Source: Oxyruncus cristatus
Taxonomy: Eukaryota > Chordata > Aves > Passeriformes > Cotingidae
DNA length: 64,000 nucleotides
Direction: 5' to 3'
Assembly (NCBI GenBank): GCA_013399855.1
Contig: VXAY01006823.1
Span: 434,001 to 498,000, forward strand
Positions 36,701-50,400 of this stretch are shown in pieces. Each line of letters opens with the position of its first letter. Positions within the stretch are counted from its first letter, which is position 1. The notes under the pieces were generated by a model, which was not told the origin of the DNA, made no database searches, and was given only the letters and a program-made list of their open reading frames with translations. A program made the translations under genes and the position numbers.

Positions 36701-37385
36701 AACTGTTGAACATAGCTTTTATATTGAAGTAGTATTAGGATGCTTTGAAAAGTTCTTCCTTAGAGGTCTGCACCTGGTAAGAAATAGAGCAGTGGCATTT
36801 TTACATTTGTACTTTATTTTATATGATGTATTTAACTCGTATGCAGTTTAACTTGTATTGCACTTATTCTAGTGAACTCCAGGGCACCACACAATACTTT
36901 GGGAATTCCTAAAGAAAACTTGAAATGACTTTCAATCTTCTAGCCGTTGTGTTTCAAGTTAAACTGAATTCCTGAGATGACTACCTGAAGAATTCAGATT
37001 CTAGAAAATAGACATCTGTTTTCAGAAAAGCCTGGTGGGAAGTTGGTGTTCTTTCTTATCTTCTGTTTTGCATTGCCACAATATAATGAATGTATTATGT
37101 GGGTTAGTGAGTTAGTTGTAGAAAACCAAAAGTTTGTTTGGGTAGTAAATAATGAATGAAGAAAAAGAACAAGAAAAACAATAAAAGAGATAATTAATTT
37201 TCTGGAAGCATACATTTAGGGATTTGACTCCAACACCTGTAGGAGGGAAAAAGGTATTTGTGCACATTTCAGATATGGCCTTAAGCACCACTATGATCTT
37301 CAGGTGTTAATCAGGATTTTCTTTTGCTATTATTTTTTTTCCCACTTCCTCTTTACTCCATGATGCACACCTTCTGGAAGGTAAA

Positions 37386-37420
37386 AAGGAAGGAAGGAAG
37401 GGAAGGAGAGCAGGAGGGAG
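37386..37420. repeat. (GGAA)n-like purine tract
   Basis: About four GGAA units followed by related purine words. Confidence 0.75.
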
Positions 37421-38226
37421 TGTTTGCAATATTTTTCGTGTATACTATTGCAAAGGAGAAGGAACTTCTGAGCAGTCATTGCAGCTATGCTGGAATAAGC
37501 AGTTTTGAGGTCATGATCAGTTTCAGAAATATCTGCCATGAGGAATAGATAAACTGGTGGATTGGGAAAATCAGAATCTGATTAGTTTTTTGCCCTGGTG
37601 CAGGAAACTTTCTGGCCATATCTGGCTCTGTCATAGTCTAGGCAAGGACATGTGTGTACTTGGATAACAGATTGAAGAGAAGAGCATCTCAGGCAACCTC
37701 TCAAGCAGTCACCTCCCTGGCCTTTGTACAGTTTTGGTAATTTGTAGTAGACTTATGTTGTCATCAACCTCTGCTGTAATTTGAGCTATCTGTGCTTCAA
37801 ACCAAACAGCTTATTTATGCTGTTCAATTTTGCACCAGAAGAGTACACGGGATGCTGTGCACAGAGACTGCAGTGTGGGGAGGGGAAACCAAGCTTCAGG
37901 CTGCACTAAGCTCTTCAAACTATCTTTACTAGTACACAGGCAAGAGTTTTGAAAGTCAATTGTGAAACCAGAGGCTTGGGTCTTAAGGTACAGCATGCTC
38001 TTCAAATGGCTTGGTTTACAACTTTCAGTGAAAACTTTTTGGAAATTTCCAGGTTCTGGAAATGTCGAAAATGCCCATGAACAGCTTTCCTTACTATATA
38101 TCATAGCTTTATATTTCCTCCAAGCTGCAGATGTGAAGTCACAGAAGGGTAACAGTAAAAGAAATAACATTAGTATGGTATTTAAAGCCTCATCTAGATA
38201 CAGTTAGCAGAAATAAGAAAATACCT

Positions 38227-38283
38227 ACATAGATAAATACATACATATATATATACACATATATATATATCTGTATATATTTA
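38227..38283. repeat. (TA)n/(CATA)n low-complexity tract
   Basis: Imperfect TA dinucleotides with interspersed CA steps over about 55 bases. Confidence 0.8.
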
Positions 38284-41200
38284 AAATTTTATGACATTCA
38301 AGCCAAGTGATCAAGAATCCAGATCACTCCCAGCTCTAGGAATGCTGCAAAAGCAATTAGAGTTTATGCCCAAAATTAATACAGTATGATGCTAATTGAA
38401 AGCATATCACACCCTGGGAGTAAATAGGTGAAACAAGAACAACAGCAATAAAAGAACACCTTGTTAAGCCTAAACAGTTGTTACATAGGTATAGAGTTCT
38501 GTAATGCTGGAAGATATTATATCACTTTCAGAAACGTTATTGTATCTTTTTTTATTTATTTTTAACCAAGTTATTTGCATCCTGACATAATTCTTTTGCA
38601 AAGCCTCATTTATGGTTGCACAGGCATGTGGGTGAAAAGCACTCATGATGATTCCATGTACACATTTATTTAGAGTGAGTTAGACTGGGGGAAAGCATGA
38701 CCTACTCAGAGCAGAGGACAGCAGGAGTAACAGAATGACTACAACCATTATATTGCTCCTACCAGTACGAGAAAAGGCAGAGTCCAGCCATTCAAACAGT
38801 ACATTTTACCAGAGCAATCGGTCTCTGCATCCTCTTTCTTTTCCTGCCATGATCACATGAATGGGAGTCCAGCTCCCATTGCAGGAGGAGGTGGGTGGAA
38901 GCATGCAGAGCTCACCCACTGAACTCTAGACACAGATCTCTCTCCACATCGCAGCAAGTATGGGAGAAGGGTGTTGTGGATTGCAAAGAACAGGTATGAG
39001 GAGGAAACTTTCTGCCTCCCATAAGATCCTGTGGCCACGTTCCTGCAGCCCCTGTAAGCCCTCTAAACCTGATGGTTAGAAAACATGGGTTTTCAGGACA
39101 GCAAATATTCTCTATTTATATTATTTATAAATATTGTTTGCTGAGCCTGTGCTTATTTTCCATTTCAATGCTGTCACTGCTTCTATGTTTTCAATGAGTG
39201 GCAAAGGTAGACAGTATAGCCATATCAGATTCCCTTTGACTGGGTCCCAACAGAGTGATTATTGTTCAAAAATGTTGAAAAATTAGGTTATGTGGTATTA
39301 CCAATAACCTTGTTCTTTTTTGGTTTGCAAGTTTTCAAACTGTTGACCGTGTTTCAGAGCAGCCATGACCTGAGAAATCACTGAGCCAAGCCCACAGAAA
39401 CTGACAGGAAAAACAGAATGAAGACTTAAATTATTGGATTCATGAATCTTTAACAAACATATTAATTCACCCATTTGTTTCTTGTATCTTAATAATATTC
39501 TATGTATTCCTAGAATTAGTACACCTTATTCCAGAAAACATCTGACTGAGAAGCAGTAATAGATTTTTCAGCTTTTAAAACTATTGCATTTCTTGGAAAA
39601 GCTTCCAATCCCTAATTTATTGGTTGAAATGTCATTAAAATTAATTAACAAGTAAGCATACCAGAGACATTCATAGGAAAAATACTGCTTGCAATGTGAA
39701 TTTACTCACATAACTGAAATAGTAGAGTAACTGAATCACAAACTGATGGTGTTACATATCCCTTTAATTACTAAATGGAACCTTCAGCTCCAAAATTGTC
39801 TGTGCCATTTCATACCTGTAGCATTTTTCTAGCAGATGTCACCTAGGGTTTGGATGAAGTCAGACAATTGTATACTTCCTACACAGGTTGTGAGATGGCT
39901 AGATAAGAGCTCATTCATACGCCAGAGTGCATGAGCAAACAGCTTGCAAAGAGACTGAGGAAGACCCTTGCTCATCATTGTGCTACTCCTTGGTTAACAA
40001 TGTGAACAATTTAACTTGACCTGTTCAGGTAATCATAATTTTAGAACAACTGCATAATGCTGATAACCTCCTATGAGAGTGCAAGGTAACCAAAAAGGGG
40101 CTTAAAATAAGCTGTGGCCTTTTCCCCATGTCTTCACACTTTTTGAAAAAAATCATTTTAGGAATCAGGAGTAGCTTCTCAGTTTCTCCCTTCTCATTAT
40201 TCTGTTCACAGTTCACACAACTGCTTCCAGGATCCCAGCAAATGTATAGTTCAGCCAGTTCGGACACAATTGCCCCTTGAGGACTGGAATCGTTCTCATG
40301 AGTTTGGATAGTTGACTAATTCCTGCTGAGAATAACACTGCTTACCCTTTTCTTTACAGTCTATTTATACTCCCACTTTTTTTTTTTTTTTAAGAATCTT
40401 CTACTCCCTAGCAGTCCCAAAGATGGATGTCCTGCAATATCCAGCACAATATGCCTCTGATCTAACTTTCTCTTCCTTTATTTGCAAAATGAATAGGTTT
40501 TGCAGTCATTTCTCCCTTCATTTTGATCAGTTAAGGGTCTCAGTGATCTCAGGTTAAAGCAAAAGGTGAATGGGGTCATTTGAAAGATTGTTAAATGCTG
40601 CCTTCTTGCATCTCACATTTTAAAGTGACCCCCTGCACTGTTTGAAAGAATTATGTGAAAGAAGGTAGAAACAACATTTTAATAAGCACTTTTATACAAC
40701 TTTTAAACATCATTTTTAATAAGCATTTTAATTTTTAATAAGTAAGACAACTTCAGCTTATTTCTGTGGTTTGTCTGTGATAATTTTGCTATCTGGTGCC
40801 TCTTTACCACTTGGTCTAAAACATAATAGAAAAAAAATGATTTGCTGATTTGCACTGCTGGAATGATATGATGATATCTCTATACAAAAATTATTTGTTA
40901 ACTCCTGTTAGATCTTAAATTTGCAAGGTGAGTCTATCTATTTTCATGTTTTTCTCTGGACTCAGATGTAAGAAACATTTATCAGAAACTAATTTGCTAG
41001 ATTATCACCAGGTCCTTCTTTCTCCATGGAGCACATATTTCTGTAGAAGTATTGTTAGAGAGTTATATTACTATATTTCTTACTGCACTGGGAGTCCAAA
41101 AAACAGAACACATTAGTCTGATGAGCTTGGGTATAGCTTCCTGAATGAGTAGTACTTCTTCAGCGGGGACCTAGTAACAGACAATTGCATAATGAAGCTG

Positions 41201-41439
41201 TCTGTCTTTATTTACACAATGTATTACTGTATTCAGCAGGCCAGAAAGAATAGTTCTGTGTAGCAGCTGTCATTGTGTTTTTTGCTTATCTCTGTCCTGT
41301 CTGCCAATGTTATAATTCACCAGCTGACACCCGCCTTGGCAGAGACTGAGTGTGGTGACTCGGTGCCAGAGCGACAACAGTGCTCTGAACTATGACACGA
41401 TTCATCCCCATCCCAGTCAGCAACGGGGTGCTCTTTTGG

Positions 41440-41473
41440 TTTTTTATTTTTTTCCTTTTTTTTTTTTTTTTTT
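41440..41473. repeat. T-rich tract
   Basis: Two T runs joined by a CC; the second is 19 bases long. Confidence 0.85.
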
Positions 41474-42263
41474 AGTGCTCTTTGCAGACACTGGGATGCA
41501 AAGCAAGCAAGCTCTGGGGGAACACTTATGGTTCCGACACCATGGTGAGAGGCAGCAGGAAGGAAGGAAAGGTGAATTGTGAAGAGAGATGGAGAGGGGC
41601 TGGACACCCAGGAGGCACTCTGGATGGCCTGATTTTGAGGAATATGGAGGGTATGAGGTTGTGCTGTAAAGCCAGCATTCAAGGCACTCTATCACCAGAC
41701 TTGGGTGTTGCTGACCCTGTCTTTGCTCAGAGAGGCAGAAACTCTTTTTTCCTCTTTTTCCATTAAAATTTTTATGACTATTCTTCCCCCAAATTCTAGT
41801 TTTGTTTTTTGAATATTCATAGGAAATAAAAATATATAACATGCTGATTAAATAAATGCTTTTTTCCCTATGTTTTCAGTATTTTATGCCAAAAAATCTC
41901 TTTCTGTATCTGTTTCCCAGAGGATATAAAGCTACAACAACTGTTAATTCCATATTCATAGACTTGTCTGAGTGAGAAAGTTTACTTCAACTGGTATATA
42001 AGCCACATGGACTGTTATTTCAGTTTAAGAACCACATTTCTTAATCAACTGAATTCATTCTGAAACATAAAAGCTTGAAACTGAAATTGTATCTCCAGAC
42101 AAGTCTGTGATTCACAACTCAAGATTTTCTAATTCAAGTAGCACCCTAGAGAGAATCTGAGGAAGATCACGCTTTCATTGCTAGGAATCCTATAATAAAC
42201 CATGACAGTGACCAAAGTAACTGTGATTTTTTTTTTCTCTGGCCATTCTAAGTCCCATCTGTG

Positions 42264-42455
42264 AAGCAGGAGTAGGAAAAGAAAGGAAAGAAAGAAAAAA
42301 GAAAAAAAAAATAAGGGGGAGGAGAAGTGGAAAGAGAATGAGCAGAAGAATAAAAAGGGGAAGGGAGAACAATAGACAATAAAAGAGAAAATAAAAGAAG
42401 GGAAGAGGGAAGAGAGAGAGAGAGTGGAAAGGAAAGAGGAGGGAAGGGAAAAGAA
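42264..42455. repeat. Purine-rich tract (GGAAA/GAGA type)
   Basis: About 190 bases that are nearly all A or G on the + strand, with GAAAGGAAAG, GGGGAAGGGAG and AGAGAGAGAG words and only scattered pyrimidines. The open frame on the other strand (42129-42458) is rich in Phe, Leu and Ser because of this bias and is not a gene. Confidence 0.85.
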
Positions 42456-45400
42456 CAAGTTAACTAAATTTAAGTGAGGAAGAGAGTCAGAAGAGTAGTA
42501 ACCTAAATCCTAGAGACAATGCTTGCGCTAGGGTATGCTTGATCACAAGGAGCTGTGCTGAAAATGTGCTGAGAGAGGAGAGAAGTGAATGAAGGAAGAT
42601 GTCATTACCCTGGAAAGCCTACATCCTAATAGACTGCCACTGCCAAGTGCAGAGCAGCATCCAGGTACCCAAGTAAGCACACCACTTGCAAAGGAAAAGA
42701 TCAGAAATGTCAAAGAAAGGACATGGGGACAGATGGATAGGAAGAAATGGTTGTGAAGGATCTGTCTTGTGCCTTTTGTACACATCTCCTGTAACTAATT
42801 CCTGGGAAAAGAAAGCGTTCTTTAAATATAGGGGAAAGTGTTAGATGACAACTTACCTGTAAGTCAGAGGAGCTGACTTGCTTTTAAATATGAGTTTGCT
42901 ATGCATATAAATATATTTGGGGAAGGATGAAGAGGGGGAAGATCATAGCAGACTAATCTATCATTGACACTCACTGGTGTCAGAATTAACCTAAATCTTT
43001 AAAGTAGGCTGTGGTAGTAGGTGGTCAGCAATATTTTGTAATATACTAGTGATTAAACATTAAGCTGTCCAGAACTGGCCCTGACTGTATAAATGCTACA
43101 AACCAACTGCAGTCTCAGTGCTCTTTTCTAAGAATATCATTTAAACTGTTCAACCTGGACATGAGGGTTGAACAAAACCAGAACTGATCTATCACTTAGT
43201 GAAAGTGTGAGGATCTATGAGAACACTACATATAGGATTTGGTTGCTTGAGATAAGTTAATAATACCCTTAAATGCATGGTATGTCGTGGTCTCCCTGCC
43301 TACCTAAGGATGTGATTTACTGTAAGCATTTGGTATTGAATTGTCTTGTCCAGAATAATTTCTGACATCTTAGTTAAGTGGAAAAGGTGGGTTACAGTTC
43401 CTATTCCTTGTTAGAGCATTTATTTTCAGAGTCTGATGGAAAGTGATGTTGCTGATGTGCTAGTATATGCAGCACAGTTTTCACCAAGACCTCTGACCTT
43501 TTGAGAGTAACAATTACATGAGACAGGACACCTGCAGTGAAAACATGAACAGAAAAATATAAGCCTCAAGCCATAATGAATGGGAAAAAAAAGTGACTCC
43601 ACTGAAAATTATCATATGGTCTTGCTTGTCATTTTAATAGTATTGTATTCACATAGCCTAATGATCTTAGTAATGGAAGAACAATCTGGAGAAAAGCAAC
43701 ACAAGGATCATATAATTGCACCAGTTGCCAACATATGATTAACATTGTTCCTTTGATAATGAATTTATGATTTAAAAAAAAAAAACCTCTAAAACTTTTA
43801 TTTTCAGCATTAGAGGATTTTTATATCAGTTTCACTACAGTCTAGATATAATTAAACTGCACATCTATTAGATGTTTTTGCTACTCATTCTCACTCATAC
43901 CATCAAGTTGAACTGAACTAAAAAGATTGGAAGATTCTTTTACTTCTCCATTTTCATGATGCTTCCTAGTAGTAACAGCAAATAAAAGAGTCAAATGCCA
44001 GAAGAGTGACCTGGAAACCATCAAAAGAATCCAGAGGGGAAAAAATAACAGTGGAACAGGAACACTTGAAATAGAGGGTTTCCCTGGCACACACAGCTTC
44101 TCAGTGACTCCCAACATCGTTTCACTCTCCCAAAGGCACAGAGCCCAGTGTCTGAGGCAGACTTTTGTAGAAATACTGACTCCCACCATGCCAAAGAGAA
44201 AGAAAGGGGAAGAGAAAGAGAGAAAGAAGACTATAGTGATGGCTTTGGCATTAAAGGCCAACTTGGAACCTTTAATTATTGAAATGAAATATTGAAGGAC
44301 ATATGGAAAGGCTTGGGAAAATGGAAATGAAGATGAGAGGAAACAGTCATGAAGAATTAATCATTCTGACAACTTATATACACATATATTTTTTATTGTT
44401 GCCAATAGAAAATGACCAGAGAGTCAGCAGCTCAAGTGGAGGGTGAAGAATGGAAAGAGCAAAGAAAGGAAAGCTTAAAATGACACCATTGGAATGAATT
44501 CAAATATGTGGTTTAAAAGCTGGTTTGGGAGAGGAACCAAAATACTAAACATAGGATGCTCTCTGTGTGAAGAAAAAGACGTTTCCACTCTGGAAATGAA
44601 CAATGAAATCTTGCAGAAAGTAAATGAAACAAGTTCAAGTGGCAGACTCTCTCTTTCTTCCACTTCTATTCCTAAGGTAAGAGGAAATAGCTAATAATTA
44701 GCATGCAAGAGCCATGGCTTACTGTGCCCAGGCAATTGTACAAAGCTGAGGCATATGCCTGGGAGGAGATGGCATAAGAGAATACAAACCAAAGAACACA
44801 CTGAAAAGCAAAATACACAGTGAAAGGGTTCAATGAATAACCCTCTAACTCTATCCTAATTATTTTACACTGATAAGGACAGACTTAGTGACTAAGCAGA
44901 GACCTTAACAAGGGCTGCTATATGATCTACACAACCCCAGATCCAGAGATATTGTGACTCGATGTTGCTGAGATATTGTGACACCGAGTCATACTAAAAT
45001 GAAAGCACCAACCATTTCCTTTTGATTGACTCTAAAGAGTAACTGTACAGGTGATTAACTATCCTTATGTCCAGGGCTAAAATCTGATCAATCTGAATGT
45101 GTATTTTCTGTCATGTTCCCTTACATTAAACAACGAAATTTTTGTCTGTAAAGGTTGCTTTTACTTGTTGAAAACTGAGTTCAAATCATTCAATATCCAA
45201 AGAAGATTATCGGCAGCTCCACTCCCAGATCTGGCGAGACAAAAAAATCCTCATATGGACTTTTTCTGATATATTATGTTTTGTCTGATGAGTTCTTAGA
45301 GATCCAAATAGGAAAATGTCCTTCATGTTAGTTTAGCTTCATTCCTCATGGGCTATAATTTCATAACCCCATATTGGTATTGATGATGAGGATATGCCTT

Positions 45401-47030
45401 TCAAAATTGCTTCCTGGAATTTAGTAAGAGATGATAAGGCAGAAAGAAATGGGTCATATTCTCAGCAGATGAAAAATAGAGTAATTTGCTTAATTTAGTT
45501 GAGTATCTGGCTCAGATAATGTAAAGTCACATAGGGACTGACACCAGTGATGATGTCTGAGGCTCAGGCTCAGATGTCCATCTGTGTTTAGGTGATCCTT
45601 TGACCAACACAGTTATATGATTTCCCCAGGAAAGGTGTTTAGGCAATTAGCCAACATTCCAAGTGTCTTAAACTCTAGACCACTGATTAACTACTCATTT
45701 ACAGCTAGCTACATTCAGAGTGTTCTTGGACATGAGTGCAGAAAGAAATTTAATTTCAAGCGTGCAGAGCTGTAGCAAGAGGTCTAACTGTTCTTTTCCC
45801 ATAGCTTGTAGGTGAGCCAAAAATATACCATTCCCTGTGGATGGGATTGCTATGCTATTGCATTCTGTTCAGCTCCACCTTCCTCTGTTATTAGTACCTC
45901 AATACTTGAATGCAGCCAGCTGCTCTATAGGAGAGCCATATCTATAGTTTCTTTTGTCTTCCCAAGGGAAGAAAAACAGATAAGGTTATTTTGGGTTTGG
46001 GATGTCAGTTTATAGTAAACACAGAGGACAAAGGGAGAAGGAGGCCATTGAAAGGAGTTTTTAAGAGCCCTATTTTCCCCAGGGAGTACATTTTAGTCTC
46101 TGAGAATTTTTTTTTTCTCTTGCAAAAGTGTATTTTGCCATTACTCTTGCTATTTCAAAAGAGTGAAAATCTACATCTTATAATTTCGGTTAATTTTTTG
46201 CCTTGGACCTCTTGAATTCTTAAAAGATGGTAATGTGCACTTTGAACTAGATTCGGCACCTTCTTTGAAGGCAGTATATACAATAGAAGATGCAACTGAT
46301 ATTGCTTCTGAGTTTTGAGAAGTGTATGCTGTGTTTTGTACTATTTAGCATTTTTGATAGTGATACAGCTTCGTTCCCAGTTCTGCCTTGCTTTTGCTAA
46401 AATGACAAATGATAAAGACAGCTGGAAATGAGGTCATCATTTACTAAATGACAGATGATACCAAGTGTTAGTTGCATAAACAAAGAGTTTTGCTGAACTC
46501 AAAAAATATTTGTGAATATGAGTTTCTCACCAAATGAGACTATAATGTGACTACATACTCCTTCTGCAGGACTTTACATACTCCCCATCCTTCTGTGAAG
46601 TCCTGAAAGAAGGCAAAACATGACTGTTAAGAGCAAGTGTCTGGAATCCAGCTTCCTTCACTTGCACGCTGTCTCCCTCCAAATCCCACTCCTTCAGAGG
46701 GCCTGGTTGTAATTTTTCCCGAGCCAGTGACAAAAACTACAAAAATAGCAAATACAGTTTAATTGTCCTCTACAAGCTCCACAGGGCTGCCATGAGTTCA
46801 GTCTATGAACAGTGTGTGCTCTCAGCACCATGCTGGGATTACAATATTCACCCTGTTCCTGTGAACAGTTGTTGCAGATAAACAAGGTTTAAAGACTTAC
46901 AGTAAAGAGAGGATGTTTGTCAACAACCCAGCTCTAGAAAGCATTGAAAAAACTCCCAAAGACTCTCTTGCAAGACTGCCTTTCAAGCTTCCTACAGAAA
47001 CCTTTCATAACATAAATAGAGCAAGTATAT
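42456..47030. other. Unannotated AT-rich stretch (about 4.6 kb)
   Basis: No recognised element. Contains a 12-base A run at 43774-43785, a small purine tract at 44190-44231 and a 24-base duplication at 44946-44993. The frame at 43881-44261 (-, 126 codons) has no domain and crosses the purine tract. Confidence 0.4.
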
Positions 47031-47093
47031 AAACAAAAAAAAAAAAAAAAACCAAAAAAAAACCCCAAAACCAACCAACCAAAAAAAAAAACC
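47031..47093. repeat. A-rich tract with CCAA words
   Basis: A runs of 7 to 17 bases are separated by CC or CCCC, with CCAACCAACC in the middle. It lies about 60 bases before the (TTTC)n array. Confidence 0.85.
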
Positions 47094-47154
47094 GATGACG
47101 TACACCCCCAGATATTTGGTTAATGCTACTTAATACTGGATTAAGATTTTACTC

Positions 47155-47400
<246 letters not shown>

Positions 47401-50400
47401 TTTATTCCATCTAGTAATGTGTTAAATCTTTCTTCTCTGTAGCTAGCTGACTCTGAAGTATTTGCAAACAGAAAAGTTTCCTAAATCAGATGTGTTTAAA
47501 AAAAAAATAAACTGGAAGTTCCTGATAAAAATCATCAAGCTCAAACCCTATATTTGTTGTTTTACTGAAATATTCGCACCATGAATTAAAGCTTAAAAGT
47601 TGGAACATCTGCAAAAACAAACTGAATATTGTTTTTAGCTTTTCTTCTGAATCATTCTTTGATTAGCTTTCCAGTGAAGAACCTCTCTGGGAGTATAAGA
47701 AGGTATCTTTCTCTTTCCATCAAGCACTTTATGTTTGGTTATTTACTACCAGCTGTTCATGTTAAGAATTGCAAAGATTCACAGGGATCTGTGAGTGTGT
47801 GGTAGGTAACAAATCTGCCAAAGATTATCAAGGTTTGTGTATTTTAACATACTGTGATGTGACCTTAATCTCTCTAAGTCTAAAGAATAAGAAATTCTGT
47901 GTCTTTATAAAAGATCCATTATGTACATGAAGATAATGCTGTTTGCGATTTAATTCTGATGTCGAACTTAATTTTTGCTGATGGATTCTTGGCATGTACT
48001 ACAGAAAGGTTAAATAGGAGATATGTCTTTGCATTGTACAATCAGACAAAACCAGGTATTTTCAATGTTGCGGAACTTATTTGCAGCATTTTGAGATTAT
48101 TTTTAAGCTGAAATTTTTAAATGATAATTAACATATGTAAATGAAAAGTATAATTTGCAAAATTTCTAACACTTGCCACAAGCAAAGAGACTAGTGTTTG
48201 CGTTATTGTCAAGGATATTCAGATATGCACTATTTTGTTTTTTTCTGATCCTAGGCTTAGTGTAATAGTGGAGGCTTTACTGCCTTCATGTTTTACAAAA
48301 TGAGTGATGCTAAATCTTAAATCCCTGCATAGCACTAAAGAACAGGAAAAAAAACCTTCGTGAGGTGAAAAAGAAATGAGAGAATTTCTCCATGGCTCCA
48401 CGTAGTGTCTTTAAAAGTTTAAAGGCAAGTTTGTCCAAGTTTAACCTTTTGAATGTGCTTCACACTCTTTTATCTTCACTCTAAATGCTGACTACATCAT
48501 ATGGCTTTTGTTATTGGCAGTTTATCTGCAGAAAAAAAGTTAGAAATTCACATTACTTGCACTAGAAATATGTCGTTATGTTATTCCACATTAACATAGA
48601 CGGATTCTTCTCTTCACATGAACTAGCCCTTTTTCAAGTGCATGGTCAAATCCAGTCTGTATCATATTACATGACAGAAACATCATAAATATCTACACTG
48701 GACATGACAAAATGACTGCACTAATCCTTTTTTTTCTCCCCCTCTCTGGGGGGAGGGGGGAAATGAAAAGTGGAACTTGCATCTCTGTATCTCCTTTTCT
48801 TCCCCTCTTTACATCACACAATCTTAAGTCAATAATTGTGACTTTTGCCTTTAAACATTTATAAATGTATACTTGTTTTGGTGGTACTTCTGTGCAGCAT
48901 TCCACATCATTGCACAACTTATTGGAAATGTAATAAGTATTTTTTTAAAAAATAGTTCTATCTCCATTAACTTATTAATAATGTATATCTAATGTATCTT
49001 GTTCTTGAAATCTATTGAATTTGTTATGGCATATGGTTAATTAAACTTCACAATTCGAATGTAAACAGATATTTATCCTTTATGAGTTGGTTTAAAAAAG
49101 ATAATATTTCTCATCAAGGCGTAGGGAAAAAATGGAAGATTCATATTTCCACCATGGCGTGCCTTTTACTGGTACTCGGCCACTGTCAGTACACAGACAC
49201 CATACCAGTTTGATATCAGACTACCATTTTATTTTTTCATATAATGTATCAAGGATAAATTAAATCCATTTCATGGATTAAGGGCTTCTGCTTAAAATTC
49301 ACAATTTCAATATTACAAAATCTTTCATTTCCATTATAGATCTCATTAAGAAAGCAGTTCTCAGATCCAGGTCTACGTGCTTCCGAAAGTTGAGTTCAAC
49401 CCGCTTGTTCCCTCTTTTTTTTTTCCTGCATGCTTCCCAATTGCTCAAACACCTCCAGTTTCTTACCACTGTTTGCCAAGGAGGATGACTCCTAGGTCAA
49501 AATTAATTTTATCTCTGTTGCTTCTGTAGGACTATTCAGATCAAAACACCAGTTCTCCATTTCAACAAGTGGTTTGAAATTATAAGGGACATAATGTTAT
49601 AAGGAAAGACAGATCTTAGCTAAAAACTCATAATTAATTCCACTTCTTGCTGAATTAGGTAAAGCAGTCCTTTATTTGATGACGTACAGGTTGCACACAA
49701 AAATCAAGAAGTAGATGGGATCTTACTCTTCTCCAAGCCTATTCCTACTTTGACATAAATGACCACTATATGTTAATCAAGTACCATTTTTTCTGACTTA
49801 TTCCTTAAAGATGAATAAAATAAAAATAAAAGAGAAATATTCTTATACCTCTGTTTGGACCTCAAAAAAACTGCCCTCAAAGCAGAACTTTTAGATGAAT
49901 GTGTCCCTTGATATTCCAACTCTCTGTGCATCTTTGTAGTCTGTATTTTTTTATTCCTTAAATTCAAAAGAATATCATATCCTTTATCACTAAATACTTC
50001 TTGTGTTGTACATCTGGTTGAGCTTTTTTGTGTTGAACTCTCAGTGAACTATGTCACTGACGCTGCCTAAAGCTGAGCAGATTTCAGAACTGAGTGCACT
50101 TTTAAAGCGAAGATCTTCTACCTAATAAGATGGAAATAGAAAGTAAAGAGTATTCCACTGGTTTTAAAAAGTTAAAGTTCATTTGGAAAGAGTTCATTGG
50201 GTCTCTTGCATGCAGAATGAAAGAAATGTCTCAGGAGAGATTTGAAAAATACCCAAAGGAATAGTCAATGTCCAGAGTCAAAGGACTTTTGTGATGCTCT
50301 GCTCTACAGAAATATAGTCAAATGGACACTGTCCTCAAGTGAGTTTCTGAGTCGTGAGTCAGGTGTGCATGTGTGCTCTCTGTAACTGAAAAAACAAATA

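Larger units (their letters stand above)
33754..42263. other. Long unannotated stretch (about 8.5 kb)
   Basis: AT-rich DNA with simple tracts at 37386-37420 (GGAA), 38227-38283 (TA/CATA), 40377-40392 (T run) and 41440-41473 (T-rich). The longest open frames are 35471-35869 (-, 132 codons), 41444-41842 (-, 132 codons) and 41317-41682 (-, 121 codons). Two of these pass through the T run at 41.46 kb, which gives them a lysine run, and none has a recognisable domain. Confidence 0.4.

Noticed and set aside
42129..42458. 109-codon frame on the - strand resembling a hydrophobic membrane protein
   Set aside because: The Phe/Leu/Ser bias comes from translating the complement of the purine-rich tract.
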